The notes under the pieces are model-generated. The model was given only the letters and a program-made list of their open reading frames with translations. It ran no database searches and had not been told where the DNA came from. The translations under genes were made by a program, and so were the position numbers. From Leptotrichia wadei (GTDB lineage Bacteria; Fusobacteriota; Fusobacteriia; Fusobacteriales; Leptotrichiaceae): a stretch of DNA of 64,000 bases. The stretch spans positions 930,001 through 994,000 of the forward strand of contig NZ_AP019841.1 of NCBI RefSeq assembly GCF_007990445.1. Reading direction: 5' to 3'. Shown one piece after another: positions 45,563 to 54,332 of this stretch (the stretch's first letter is position 1; each line of letters opens with the position of its first letter).

Positions 45563-46375
45563 ATGGAAACGGTTTTAATAACAGGAGCAAGCAGCGGAAT
45601 TGGCTATGAACTTGCTAAAATTTATGCAAAAAACGGGCATGATCTGGTTGTTGTGGCACGAAATAAAGATAAGTTGGAAATTTTAAAAAAAGAGATTTTT
45701 GAGGAAATTTCTAAAAATATCAAGATAACTGTAATTGAAAATGATCTGTCGTTGGAAAATGCGGCTGAAAGGCTTTATAATCAAGTGAAATCTAAAAAAT
45801 TGAAAATAAATGTACTCGTGAATAATGCTGGAGTTGGGATCTATGGGAAATTTTCTGAATTTGATGAAGAAACGATGAAAAGAAATGATGCAATGATAAA
45901 CTTGAATATAAAGGCAGTTGTAGAATTGACAAGATTGTTTTTAAATGATATGCTAAAGGATGGAAATGGCGGGATATTAAATGTGTCTTCAATTGCAGCT
46001 TTTATGCCAGGGCCTTTAATGAGTACGTATTATGCGAGTAAAGCCTTTGTGCAGTCGTTTACGGAAGCAGTTAGGGAAGAAGTGAAAAATGATGTTCGTG
46101 GGAAAAATATTAGAATATCGGCACTTTGTCCTGGGCCGACAGATACTGGCTTTGAGAAGAGCAGCAATTTGGAGGAAAGTTCGTTGTTTGAGAGATTGAA
46201 AGTTATGACTGCGAAGAAAGTGGCTGAAATTGGATATAAAGATTTTCAGAAGGGAAAAGCGGTTATAATTCCTGGAATCTTCAATAGGATTGCGGTTTTT
46301 GGAACTAGATTCCTATCGAGAAAATTTGTTGTAAAAACGGCTGGAAAGTTGCAGGAAAGGAAAAATAAAAATTAA
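45563..46375 (+). CDS. Short-chain dehydrogenase/reductase
   Basis: A 270-residue classical SDR: cofactor motif ITGASSGIGYEL, the NNAG loop (VNNAGVGIYG), and the catalytic Ser (NVSSIAAF) and Tyr-Lys pair (TYYASKAF). The substrate is unknown; it resembles the YqjQ/DltE-like group. It lies 12 nt upstream of dapF, so it may be cotranscribed with the lysine genes, but no DAP-pathway step needs such an enzyme. Confidence 0.88.
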   Translation: METVLITGASSGIGYELAKIYAKNGHDLVVVARNKDKLEILKKEIFEEISKNIKITVIENDLSLENAAERLYNQVKSKKLKINVLVNNAGVGIYGKFSEFDEETMKRNDAMINLNIKAVVELTRLFLNDMLKDGNGGILNVSSIAAFMPGPLMSTYYASKAFVQSFTEAVREEVKNDVRGKNIRISALCPGPTDTGFEKSSNLEESSLFERLKVMTAKKVAEIGYKDFQKGKAVIIPGIFNRIAVFGTRFLSRKFVVKTAGKLQERKNKN

Positions 46376-46387
46376 TGGAGGTTTGAA

Positions 46388-47239
46388 ATGTTAAAATTTG
46401 AGAAATATCAGGGTGCAGGGAATGATTTTGTTATTGTTAGCGAAAAAGAACTGATTGAGAAGGGGATACCTGAATATGGAGAGTTTGCAAGCCAAGTTTG
46501 CAATAGACATTTTGGAATTGGTGCAGATGGACTGATTATTTTAAAATATGTGGCAAGTATGCCGTTTATGTTTTTCTTTAATGCAGATGGAAGTCAGGCG
46601 CCTATGTGTGGAAATGGAATAAGATGTTTTTCACATTATCTTGTAAATAATCATTTAGTCGATGGAAATGAATTTGTTGTGAAGACAGTTCCTGGAGATT
46701 TGACAATAAGGGTGAATTATGATGAGGAAAAGGATGATTTTTCGGCAAGAGTAAATATGGGAAAACCTATTTTTAACATAAAAGAATTGATAAATACAGA
46801 AAAAGAGCAGTTTTTGCGAGAAAAAATAAACATTGATGGAAAAGAAATTGAAATTTCGTATATCTTTATGGGAACTGATCATTCTGTAATATTTGTAAAT
46901 GACTTTAGTGATTATGATATTGATGAAATTGGGAAAAAAATTGAAAACTATACTGATTTATTTCCTAAAAAAGTTAATGTAAATTTTGTGAAAGTGTATG
47001 ACAGAAAGCGAATGGAAGTAATTACTTGGGAACGTGGAGCAGGAAGAACATTGGCTTGCGGAACAGGTGCAACAGCTTCAGCAGTGCTTGCCAAAACTTT
47101 TGGCTTTGTAGATGACAAGGTAAATGTAAAAGTGCCTGGCGGACAGCTTGTTATTGAATACGAAGGCGGAGAAAATGATGCTTTTATGACTGGACCTAGT
47201 GAAAAAATTGCTGAAGGATTATATAAGTTTCAAAGATAA
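46388..47239 (+). CDS. dapF: Diaminopimelate epimerase
   Basis: A 283-residue racemase with the two active-site cysteines: Cys in PMCGNGIRCFS and Cys in LACGTGATAS. The N-terminal motif FEKYQGAGNDFVIV is the family start. It converts LL- to meso-diaminopimelate (and in some fusobacteria handles lanthionine for peptidoglycan). It overlaps no neighbour and has a GGAGG ribosome site. With dapA following it forms a peptidoglycan/lysine block. Confidence 0.95.
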   Translation: MLKFEKYQGAGNDFVIVSEKELIEKGIPEYGEFASQVCNRHFGIGADGLIILKYVASMPFMFFFNADGSQAPMCGNGIRCFSHYLVNNHLVDGNEFVVKTVPGDLTIRVNYDEEKDDFSARVNMGKPIFNIKELINTEKEQFLREKINIDGKEIEISYIFMGTDHSVIFVNDFSDYDIDEIGKKIENYTDLFPKKVNVNFVKVYDRKRMEVITWERGAGRTLACGTGATASAVLAKTFGFVDDKVNVKVPGGQLVIEYEGGENDAFMTGPSEKIAEGLYKFQR

Positions 47240-47341
47240 TTTTTTTATTATTTCTAGTTTAAATGATAAAATTTATTACTAAAATATGAGTTTCAAATAA
47301 AAATTATAAATTAAAGTAAAATTAAAGAAAGAAGGAAAAAA

Positions 47342-48226
47342 ATGAAATTTGAAGGATCTTATGTGGCTTTAATAACACCGTTTAAAAATAATGGGACGGA
47401 ATTAGATGAAGATAAATTAAGAGAATTGGTAAATTATCACATTGAAAATGGGACAGCTGGAATTGTGCCTTGTGGAACGACTGGAGAAGCTCCAACATTG
47501 ACATTTGCAGAACATGAAAAAGTGATAAAAATAGTTGTGGAAGAAGTGAAGGGAAGAATACAAGTTGTTGCTGGAGCAGGTTCAAATAATACAGCGAGAG
47601 CAGTAGAATTGACAAAGTATGCAAAAGAACTTGGAGCAGATGCGGCATTAAGCACTTGTCCATATTATAACAAGCCTAGCCAAAGAGGGCTTTACGAACA
47701 TTATAAAACAATTGCAAAAGAGGCAAAATTTCCTGTAATGCTTTATAATGTGCCAGGAAGAACTGGAACAAACATTGAAGCAGAAACAATTGCAAGATTG
47801 GCTGAACTGCCTGAAATTGTGGCTGTAAAGGAAGCAACAGGAAGTCTGGAACAAATGATAAAAATTCAAGATTTATGTGGAGATAAAATTGAAATCTTGT
47901 CGGGAGAAGATCATTTAATCTTGCCAATGCTTTCGATTGGAGCAAAAGGAGTAGTTTCAGTAGTTGCCAATATAATGCCGCAAGAGATGAGCGATCTGAT
48001 TAGTTCATTCTTAAATAAAAATTTCAATAAGGCATTTGAATTGCATACGAAATTATATGATGTAAGCAGAAATATGTTTGTGGAAGGGAATCCTGTGACT
48101 GTAAAGGCGGCTATGAAAATACTTGGAAAAATGGATAATGATGTGGTGAGATTGCCATTGGTTGCAGCTGAAGCGGATACTTATGGAAAATTAACTAAAG
48201 TATTTAAAGAAAAAGGAATTTTCTAA
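47342..48226 (+). CDS. dapA: 4-hydroxy-tetrahydrodipicolinate synthase
   Basis: A 294-residue TIM-barrel aldolase. It shows GTTGEAPTLTFAEH (pyruvate-binding loop), LYNVPGRTG (Tyr) and AVKEATGSL with the Schiff-base Lys. It condenses pyruvate with aspartate semialdehyde at the branch to DAP and lysine. Length is normal, and a terminator follows. Confidence 0.95.
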   Translation: MKFEGSYVALITPFKNNGTELDEDKLRELVNYHIENGTAGIVPCGTTGEAPTLTFAEHEKVIKIVVEEVKGRIQVVAGAGSNNTARAVELTKYAKELGADAALSTCPYYNKPSQRGLYEHYKTIAKEAKFPVMLYNVPGRTGTNIEAETIARLAELPEIVAVKEATGSLEQMIKIQDLCGDKIEILSGEDHLILPMLSIGAKGVVSVVANIMPQEMSDLISSFLNKNFNKAFELHTKLYDVSRNMFVEGNPVTVKAAMKILGKMDNDVVRLPLVAAEADTYGKLTKVFKEKGIF

Positions 48227-48263
48227 TTATTTTTTATTAAAAAAATTTTTGAATTGTAAAGAG

Positions 48264-48288
48264 AGCTGGAGTAAAATCCAGTTTTTTT
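48264..48288 (+). terminator. Terminator after dapA
   Basis: CTGGA (48266-48270) pairs with TCCAG (48277-48281), extended by A-T pairs, followed by seven T. Confidence 0.75.
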
Positions 48289-48438
48289 ATTTGATAAATT
48301 TTAAAATCAATGAATTTTGCAAAAAATTTGAAAAAATATTAAAAATTTTTTTGAATATTAAAAATTATGGGGTACAATATTGTTAATAGGGAAATGTTTT
48401 AAATAATTGAAATTAGAAATCGAGAGGAATGAATAGAG

Positions 48439-49791
48439 ATGATACACACAACGAGAGAGCTGGAAGAGATACAGAAAAATTTTATTGAGATGGAAGTGAA
48501 AAGTTTTGCAAGGGAAGTTATCGAATTTATCGATGAAAGTCCAAGTACTTATCACGTTGTGAAAAACTGTTCGGATATTTTGGATGAAAATGGGTTTGAA
48601 AGAATTATGCCACGTGAAAAATGGGAAATTAAAAAGGGTGGAAAGTATTTTTTAAAAAAATCTAGTTCCACTATAATTGCCTTTACGGTTGGAGAGGATT
48701 TTGATGTGAAAAATGGATTTAAAATATTTGGGGCACATACAGATTCTCCTTGTTTTAGAATAAAGCCTAGTCCTGAAATAGTCACAGAAAATGTAGTGAG
48801 ATTGAATACGGAAGTTTATGGAGGACCTATTTTAAGCACTTGGTTTGATAGACCGCTTTCTATTGCTGGACGTGTTATTGTGAAGGGGGAAAATTCATTT
48901 TTTCCAAGAACTGTGAAAATTAAGATAGATGAGCCACTTTTGACAATACCAAATCTGGCAATTCATCAAAACAGGGAAGTAAATAATGGTGTAAAAATTG
49001 ATAAGCAGAATGATGTTTTGCCTGTAATTTCACTTATTAACAAAAATTTTGAAAGGGAAGGTTATCTTGAAAGAGTTATTTTAGAGAAAACTGGAATAAA
49101 AAAGGAAGATATAATTGATTTTGACTTGTATTTGTATGCGACTGAAAAAGGATGTCTTTTGGGGGCAAATGAAGAATTTATGTCATCACCAAAAATTGAT
49201 AATCTTGCTTCTGTTTATACAGGGCTGATTGGACTTTTGGAAGCTGAAGAAAATCAGGATAGAATTAATATTTTTGTGGCATTTGATAATGAAGAAATAG
49301 GAAGTGCTACAAAGCAAGGGGCAGATTCTAATTATTTGTTAAATACGCTGGAAAGAATTTCGCTAGCTCTTGGGCTTAGCCGAGGGGATTTTTTGCAAAT
49401 GCTGGAAAGTTCATATATTTTATCAGCTGATGCGGCACATGCGGCACATCCTGCACATTTAGGCAAAACAGATCCTACAAATCGTGGGAAAATAAACGAA
49501 GGGATTTCTATAAAAATAAGTGCAAAGCAAAAATATACTTCTGACGGATATTCGATTGCAGTAATTAAACAGCTTATTGAAGGCACTGAAATACAAATTC
49601 AGCCATTTGTAAATGAATCAAATGAACTTGGTGGAAGTACGATTGGTCCGATTTCATCGACACATCTGGATATAGATGGAGTGGATCTGGGAGTTCCGAT
49701 GCTTGCAATGCATTCGGTACGGGAATTATGTGGAATTTTTGATGTGTTTTATTTAAAGGAATTGGCAAAGGAATTTTTTTCAAAAGAGTAG
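48439..49791 (+). CDS. M18 family aminopeptidase
   Basis: A 450-residue zinc aminopeptidase of the aspartyl-aminopeptidase (M18) family. Metal-binding blocks are FGAHTDSPCFRIKP, DNEEIGSATKQGA and SADAAHAAHPAHL. It is cytoplasmic and cleaves N-terminal acidic or neutral residues. The ATG at 48439 follows GAGAGGAATG, and a TACAAT box with TTGAAT 16 bp upstream (48351-48378) is a likely promoter. Confidence 0.92.
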   Translation: MIHTTRELEEIQKNFIEMEVKSFAREVIEFIDESPSTYHVVKNCSDILDENGFERIMPREKWEIKKGGKYFLKKSSSTIIAFTVGEDFDVKNGFKIFGAHTDSPCFRIKPSPEIVTENVVRLNTEVYGGPILSTWFDRPLSIAGRVIVKGENSFFPRTVKIKIDEPLLTIPNLAIHQNREVNNGVKIDKQNDVLPVISLINKNFEREGYLERVILEKTGIKKEDIIDFDLYLYATEKGCLLGANEEFMSSPKIDNLASVYTGLIGLLEAEENQDRINIFVAFDNEEIGSATKQGADSNYLLNTLERISLALGLSRGDFLQMLESSYILSADAAHAAHPAHLGKTDPTNRGKINEGISIKISAKQKYTSDGYSIAVIKQLIEGTEIQIQPFVNESNELGGSTIGPISSTHLDIDGVDLGVPMLAMHSVRELCGIFDVFYLKELAKEFFSKE

Positions 49792-49809
49792 GATATGTCA
49801 TTTTTAAGG

Positions 49810-49839
49810 AGATAGTCAGAATCTGGCTGTCTTTTTTTG
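49810..49839 (+). terminator. Terminator after the M18 aminopeptidase
   Basis: AGATAGTCAG (49810-49819) pairs fully, with two G-T pairs, with CTGGCTGTCT (49823-49832), followed by TTTTTTT. Confidence 0.8.
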
Positions 49840-49929
49840 TATTCGGTTATTTAAAAATATCTAAATTTGTAATATTATGATATTTGTGATAAAATAAAAA
49901 ATAAATGATTTAGAAAGGTAGTAGGTAAA

Positions 49930-50469
49930 ATGAAAGTTTATTTGGAATTATTCTGGATTTTCTTTAAAATTGGCGCCTTCACTCTTGGTGGCGGATATGC
50001 TATGGTGCCGCTTATTCAAGCTGAGATTGTGGCTAAGAAGAAGTGGATTGAAGAAGAGGAATTTATAAAGCTTTTGGCTCTTGCACAATCTTCACCAGGA
50101 GCGTTGGCAGTAAATATATCAGTTTTTGTGGGATATAAAATAAAAAAGATGTTAGGCGTGGCAGTTACAGTTATAGCCTCGACATTGCCGTCATTTATAG
50201 TAATTCTTCTTATAGCTTCATTGTTTAGCAATATACAGGATAATGTTTATGTGATAAAGGCTTTTAAAGCTATAAGACCAATGGTAGTTGCATTAATTGC
50301 GGCAAGTGTTTATACAATTGGAAAGTCAGCTAAAATTAATCGTAAGACATTGTGGATTGTGCTTTTAGTAGCGGCAATGGTTGCATTCTTGAAATTTCCG
50401 CCTATTGCGATGATTGTTTTAGGTGCTGTTTTAGGTAATGTTTGGATGATTTGGAGGAAAAATAAATGA
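49930..50469 (+). CDS. Chromate transporter (CHR family), first half-size subunit
   Basis: A 179-residue half-size CHR protein with about five hydrophobic helices. The CHR signature FTLGGGYAMVPLIQ and the SSPGALAVNISVFVGYK block are present. Such short CHR proteins work in pairs, and the second gene follows with a 4-nt overlap. They carry chromate or related oxyanions; the true substrate here is unknown. Confidence 0.88.
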   Translation: MKVYLELFWIFFKIGAFTLGGGYAMVPLIQAEIVAKKKWIEEEEFIKLLALAQSSPGALAVNISVFVGYKIKKMLGVAVTVIASTLPSFIVILLIASLFSNIQDNVYVIKAFKAIRPMVVALIAASVYTIGKSAKINRKTLWIVLLVAAMVAFLKFPPIAMIVLGAVLGNVWMIWRKNK

Positions 50470-51011
50470 TGTTATTGATACTATTATTTTCTATATTTTT
50501 TAAGATAGGATTATTCAGTTTTGGTGGAGGATATGCGATTTTACCGCTTATTCAGGCTGATGTTGTAGATTTTCATAAATGGGTAAATATACAGCAGTTT
50601 ACAGACATTGTGGCAATTTCTCAAGTTACTCCAGGTCCAATTTCACTAAATTCGGCAACTTATGTTGGATATTTAGTTGGGAACAAAGCAGGAATTTGGC
50701 ACGGAGTTCTGACTGGAACAGTTGCAACAATAGGGCTGATTCTTCCGTCAGTTATTGTAATGTCCTTTTTCAGTAAATTTTATTTAAAATTTCAAGATAA
50801 TAAATATATAGACAATGCATTTGCTGGTTTAAAAATTGTTGTTGTTGGACTAATTTTGGCGGCTGCAATGCTATTGATCGATAAAAATAATTTCATTGAC
50901 TGGAAAAGTGTTGTGATATTTGTTGTGTCAATGGCACTTGTGCTAAAGTGGAAGATGAGTCCAATATTGCTGACAGTAATTGCGGCTATTGTGGGAATTA
51001 TAATTTATTAA
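50466..51011 (+). CDS. Chromate transporter (CHR family), second half-size subunit
   Basis: A 181-residue paralogue of the preceding gene, with FSFGGGYAILPLIQ and TPGPISLNSATYVGY. Overlap ATGA with the upstream stop indicates translational coupling and a heterodimer. The two proteins would insert in opposite topology, as reported for CHR pairs. Confidence 0.88.
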   Translation: MMLLILLFSIFFKIGLFSFGGGYAILPLIQADVVDFHKWVNIQQFTDIVAISQVTPGPISLNSATYVGYLVGNKAGIWHGVLTGTVATIGLILPSVIVMSFFSKFYLKFQDNKYIDNAFAGLKIVVVGLILAAAMLLIDKNNFIDWKSVVIFVVSMALVLKWKMSPILLTVIAAIVGIIIY

Positions 51012-51102
51012 AATTTTTTGTTAAAGTAAAAAAACAAGTTATTGAATTAAAAATTAAAAAGTTTAGCAAAGAAGTAATAATAGAAATAGAAAGAAGGAAA
51101 TT

Positions 51103-51834
51103 ATGAAAAAAATATATATTATTGCAATATTAATATTAATTCTGGTGTTTAGTTGCGGGAAAAAAAATAAAGGAACAAGGAATTCCAAAAATAATGTAAC
51201 TGTGGAAAATAAAATGAATGATAAAATTAAGGAATTGACAGAAAAGGCTAAAAAGGGGGATGTGGAGGCGCAGGCGGAACTTGGGGAAATATATCTTCAG
51301 GGAGATGGAATTAAGGCAGATTATAAAAAATCTATGGAATGGAGTAAAAAAGCCGCTGAAAATAAGAATTATCGCGCAATGAGAAATATTGGAATTCTTT
51401 ATTTGGAAGGCTTGGGGGTAAAAAAAGATTATAAAAAGGCATTTGCATCATTTTCAAGTTCTGTTGATGGCGGAGATGCCCAAGGGCCTAGATATTTGGG
51501 AATAATGTCTGAAAATGGGCTTGGAGTGAAAAAAAGCCTGGATGATGCAGAATTTTATTATGAAATTGGGGATAGCAGCGGAGATTTAGTTTCAAGTTAT
51601 AAACTTGGAAAACTTTATGAAAAAGTTGGAGATTATGCAAAATCAATAGAGTTTTATAAAAAAGCCGAAGGCAGAATGGATAAGACTACGGCCCCAATGT
51701 ATGAAGCGCTTGGAGATCTGTATGCAGATGGAAAAGGTGTAGAAAAAAGTACGAAGGAAGCTAAGGAATATTATGAAAAGGCTGTAAAATCTGGAAGTCA
51801 AGAGGCGACAAATAAATTGGCTAAATTGAAATAA
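51103..51834 (+). CDS. Sel1-repeat lipoprotein
   Basis: A 243-residue protein with a signal ending in the lipobox LVFSC (Cys18) and then about four Sel1 repeats (AQAELGEIYLQGDGIKADYK, MRNIGILYLEGLGVKKDYK, PRYLGIMSENGLGVKKSL, AYEALGDLYADGKGVEKS-like). A lipid-anchored interaction scaffold in the envelope. Ribosome site GAAGGAA. Confidence 0.85.
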   Translation: MKKIYIIAILILILVFSCGKKNKGTRNSKNNVTVENKMNDKIKELTEKAKKGDVEAQAELGEIYLQGDGIKADYKKSMEWSKKAAENKNYRAMRNIGILYLEGLGVKKDYKKAFASFSSSVDGGDAQGPRYLGIMSENGLGVKKSLDDAEFYYEIGDSSGDLVSSYKLGKLYEKVGDYAKSIEFYKKAEGRMDKTTAPMYEALGDLYADGKGVEKSTKEAKEYYEKAVKSGSQEATNKLAKLK

Positions 51835-52252
51835 TGTTTGAAATTCCCATTTTGTTTGACTTTCTAATCTTAATTTTAAAAGAATTGAAAAAAATTTATG
51901 AATAATGTTATTTACTAAAATCATTATTTGTGATAAAATAAGTTAAGAAATTTAAATATATTTATGCAATTCTATAATTTTTATTTTAATTAAATCTAAA
52001 TTCTATAGTTTTAAAAATTTAATTATTAATTTTATAATTTTAAATACTTCATAAATTATAACTACAATATTCATCCCAGAGATAACCTAAAATTATAAAT
52101 TCTCCAAATTATAGATTTTTTATTAGATTTTAGATAATTTTTGAAATTTTTATAAAATTAAGAAAAAGAAAGGAGATGCTACATTAACAGACTATTTAAT
52201 TAAGAAAAACTGGCATTTTAATTAAAAGTAGATATGGTAGCAATGGGAAATA
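51835..52252 (+). other. Gap of 418 nt without recognised gene
   Basis: Very AT-rich (many poly-A/T and TTATAATT stretches). An unused AAAGGAGATG ribosome-like site lies near 52170, followed only by short frames. The next gene starts after a weak ribosome site. No RNA gene or repeat is recognised. Confidence 0.5.
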
Positions 52253-52870
52253 ATGTTAGAAACATTGATTTTTAGAGAGATAAGATACAACGAAAATAAT
52301 GAACAGCTTCTTAAAGAAAATTTAGGAAAAATAAAAAATAATCCAGATGATGTGGAAGTATTAAAAACATTGGCTTCTATTTATCATGCACTAAGGGAAA
52401 ATGACAAGGCAATTGAAATTTATGAAAAATTAACAAAGTTGCAGCCAAATGAAATTGAAATACGAGCTTTTTTGGGTTATTTGTACTATGAAAATGAAGA
52501 GCTTGACAAGGCTGAAGAAAACTTTAACAGGGCACTTGATGTAAGTACAAAGGATGAACCGTTTATTTTGTTCCTTTTGGGAAATATTTATTCAAGAAAG
52601 GGTAAAATATCGGAGGCGGTTGACTGTTATGACCTTGCGATATTCCTTGATTTTGATATGTATATTGCACATATTGACTTTGCTAGAAAGTATGAGCACA
52701 TGGGGCGGCACAAAAAGGCTTTGGAAGAATATAAGGCGGCATTTAGAATTGATTCACGAGATGAAGGGCTTATTGAAAAAATACATTACATAGAAGATAA
52801 ATACGGAAATGTAATCAAGGAAGAGAATAAAAAATTAAATTTTAAAGCTACAAATGCAGAAGTTATTTAG
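52253..52870 (+). CDS. Cytoplasmic TPR protein
   Basis: A 205-residue TPR protein without signal peptide. It has about four TPRs (ASIYHALRENDKAIEIYEKL, GYLYYENEELDKAEENFNRA, GNIYSRKGKISEAVDCYDLA, ARKYEHMGRHKKALEEYKAA). It probably acts as an interaction scaffold. The start ATG at 52253 has only a modest GGGAAAT site; no better in-frame start is seen. Confidence 0.8.
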   Translation: MLETLIFREIRYNENNEQLLKENLGKIKNNPDDVEVLKTLASIYHALRENDKAIEIYEKLTKLQPNEIEIRAFLGYLYYENEELDKAEENFNRALDVSTKDEPFILFLLGNIYSRKGKISEAVDCYDLAIFLDFDMYIAHIDFARKYEHMGRHKKALEEYKAAFRIDSRDEGLIEKIHYIEDKYGNVIKEENKKLNFKATNAEVI

Positions 52871-53084
52871 TATTAAATAAATAATTTAGATATGTTTGGC
52901 AATTTAGTATTTTTATTTTTTACAAGAAATTTTTTCCTTTTTGTTATATAATGATTATTTAATTATATTTGCAGTTGTCAAACAGGTCATTAGATAAAAT
53001 AGTAAAAATTGAATATGTAGCCAGTAAAACATATAAAAATTAATTTGGGAATTTAAGTGAATAAGAAATGAAATCTTTAGTATA

Positions 53085-53136
53085 AAAGTTGTCTTAAAAT
53101 AAGGAGTGAAATTCTTATCTATGACAGCTTTTTATT
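53085..53136 (+). terminator. Probable terminator downstream of the TPR gene
   Basis: AAAGTTGTC pairs with GACAGCTTT (one G-T pair), with inner AATAAG/CTTAT pairs and a TTTTTATTATTTT tail. It lies within the 344-nt gap before the TtcA-like gene (52871-53214), which is otherwise featureless. Confidence 0.6.
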
Positions 53137-53214
53137 ATTTTTGCTTAAAATTGAAAATATAAAAATTTAATTTATTATTAAAAAAAAGTATAAATTATTG
53201 TAAGGAGAAGGAAA

Positions 53215-54048
53215 GTGGTAAATTTAGTATGTGAAGCGATACTTCCAGATTGTCCAATGAAGGATGTGGAGGAAATTGAAAAAAGTATAGTGACAACTTA
53301 TAAAAAAAGTATCTGGTCAAAATTCTTGAAGGCAATCAGTGATTTTGATATGATTCAAGATGGGGATAAAATTGCGATTGGTGTTTCTGGAGGGAAGGAC
53401 AGTTTACTTTTGGTAAAATTATTTCAGGAATTAAAAAAAGACAGGCGGAAAAATTTTGAATTTAAGGCAGTTAGTCTGAATCCGGGATTTAGAAATTCTG
53501 ATTTAGATAATTTTAAAAATAATTTGGATAAGTTAAATATTGACTGTGATATTATTGATACAAATATTTGGGAAATTGCAAATGAAAAGGCTAAAGATTA
53601 TCCGTGCTTTTTGTGCGCTAAAATGCGACGTGGAATTTTGTATACGCAAGTGGAAGAACTTGGATTTAATAAACTGACGCTTGGGCATCATTTTGATGAC
53701 GTAATTGAAACGACTCTTATAAATATGCTTTATGCTGGGACAATGAAAACAATGACTCCAAAAGTTCCCTCAACTTCTGGAAAATTAGAATTGATTCGTC
53801 CGTTAATTTATGTAAAGGAAGCCGATATAATTGATTATACAAAAACAAACGGGATTCGTGCAATGAACTGCGGATGTACAATTGAAGCTGGAAAAACTTC
53901 AAGCAAACGTAGGGAAGTGAAAAATCTGCTGGCTGAACTTGAAGAAAAGAATCCAGGAGTAAAGCAAAGTGTGTTCAATTCAATGAGAAATATAAATTTG
54001 GATTATGTTTTTGGATATACAGGCGGTAATGTAAATAAAGATAAATAA
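53215..54048 (+). CDS. TtcA/TilS-type tRNA thiolation protein
   Basis: A 277-residue PP-loop ATPase. The pyrophosphate loop is GVSGGKDSLLL, and CFLCAKMRRG provides a CxxC pair that in TtcA binds a 4Fe-4S cluster; a further Cys pair (MNCGCTIEAG) lies in the C-terminal part. This matches the TtcA/TtuA group that thiolates tRNA. Which base is modified is not clear. It starts at GTG with AAGGAGAAGG upstream. The N-terminal about 60 residues precede the PP-loop. Confidence 0.85.
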   Translation: MVNLVCEAILPDCPMKDVEEIEKSIVTTYKKSIWSKFLKAISDFDMIQDGDKIAIGVSGGKDSLLLVKLFQELKKDRRKNFEFKAVSLNPGFRNSDLDNFKNNLDKLNIDCDIIDTNIWEIANEKAKDYPCFLCAKMRRGILYTQVEELGFNKLTLGHHFDDVIETTLINMLYAGTMKTMTPKVPSTSGKLELIRPLIYVKEADIIDYTKTNGIRAMNCGCTIEAGKTSSKRREVKNLLAELEEKNPGVKQSVFNSMRNINLDYVFGYTGGNVNKDK

Positions 54049-54075
54049 ATGTTAGAACAGTTATTAACTGTTCTT

Positions 54076-54170
54076 AATTTTTATAAAATAAATATCTTGA
54101 AGCAAAGGTCTTACCTTTTGTAGAAGTAAAAAAAATTTAGGTTATCAAACGTATCTAATAGCAAATTTTA
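54076..54170. repeat. Dispersed intergenic repeat A, copy 3
   Basis: Shares AAATATCTTGAAGC and TTTAGGTTATCAAACGTATC blocks with copies at 11286-11376 and 45435-45520, with more divergence. It lies upstream of the trehalase promoter. Confidence 0.6.
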
Positions 54171-54245
54171 GAGAGATGTTAAATCTTAACGTTAAATAGA
54201 AGTTTAGAAATATTTAAAAATTTTAAAATAAAAATAAAAATTTTT

Positions 54246-54274
54246 TTGTATATACGAAAATAATAGGGTATAAT
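54246..54274 (+). promoter_or_regulatory. Promoter of the phosphotrehalase gene
   Basis: TTGTAT (54246-54251), a 17-bp spacer and TATAAT (54269-54274), about 58 nt upstream of the start codon. No operator palindrome was recognised. Confidence 0.6.
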
Positions 54275-54332
54275 AAAGTTGAAGTTATAAAAAAAAATAG
54301 AAAATAAACAAATATTTAGGAGAGGTGCATTT

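Noticed and set aside
51835-52252. Looked for a tRNA or small RNA in the 418-nt gap
   Set aside because: Only AT-rich sequence without cloverleaf, promoter-terminator pair or conserved structure.
54049-54332. Considered a regulatory RNA upstream of the trehalase gene
   Set aside because: Most of it is repeat A copy 3; no known leader motif remains.
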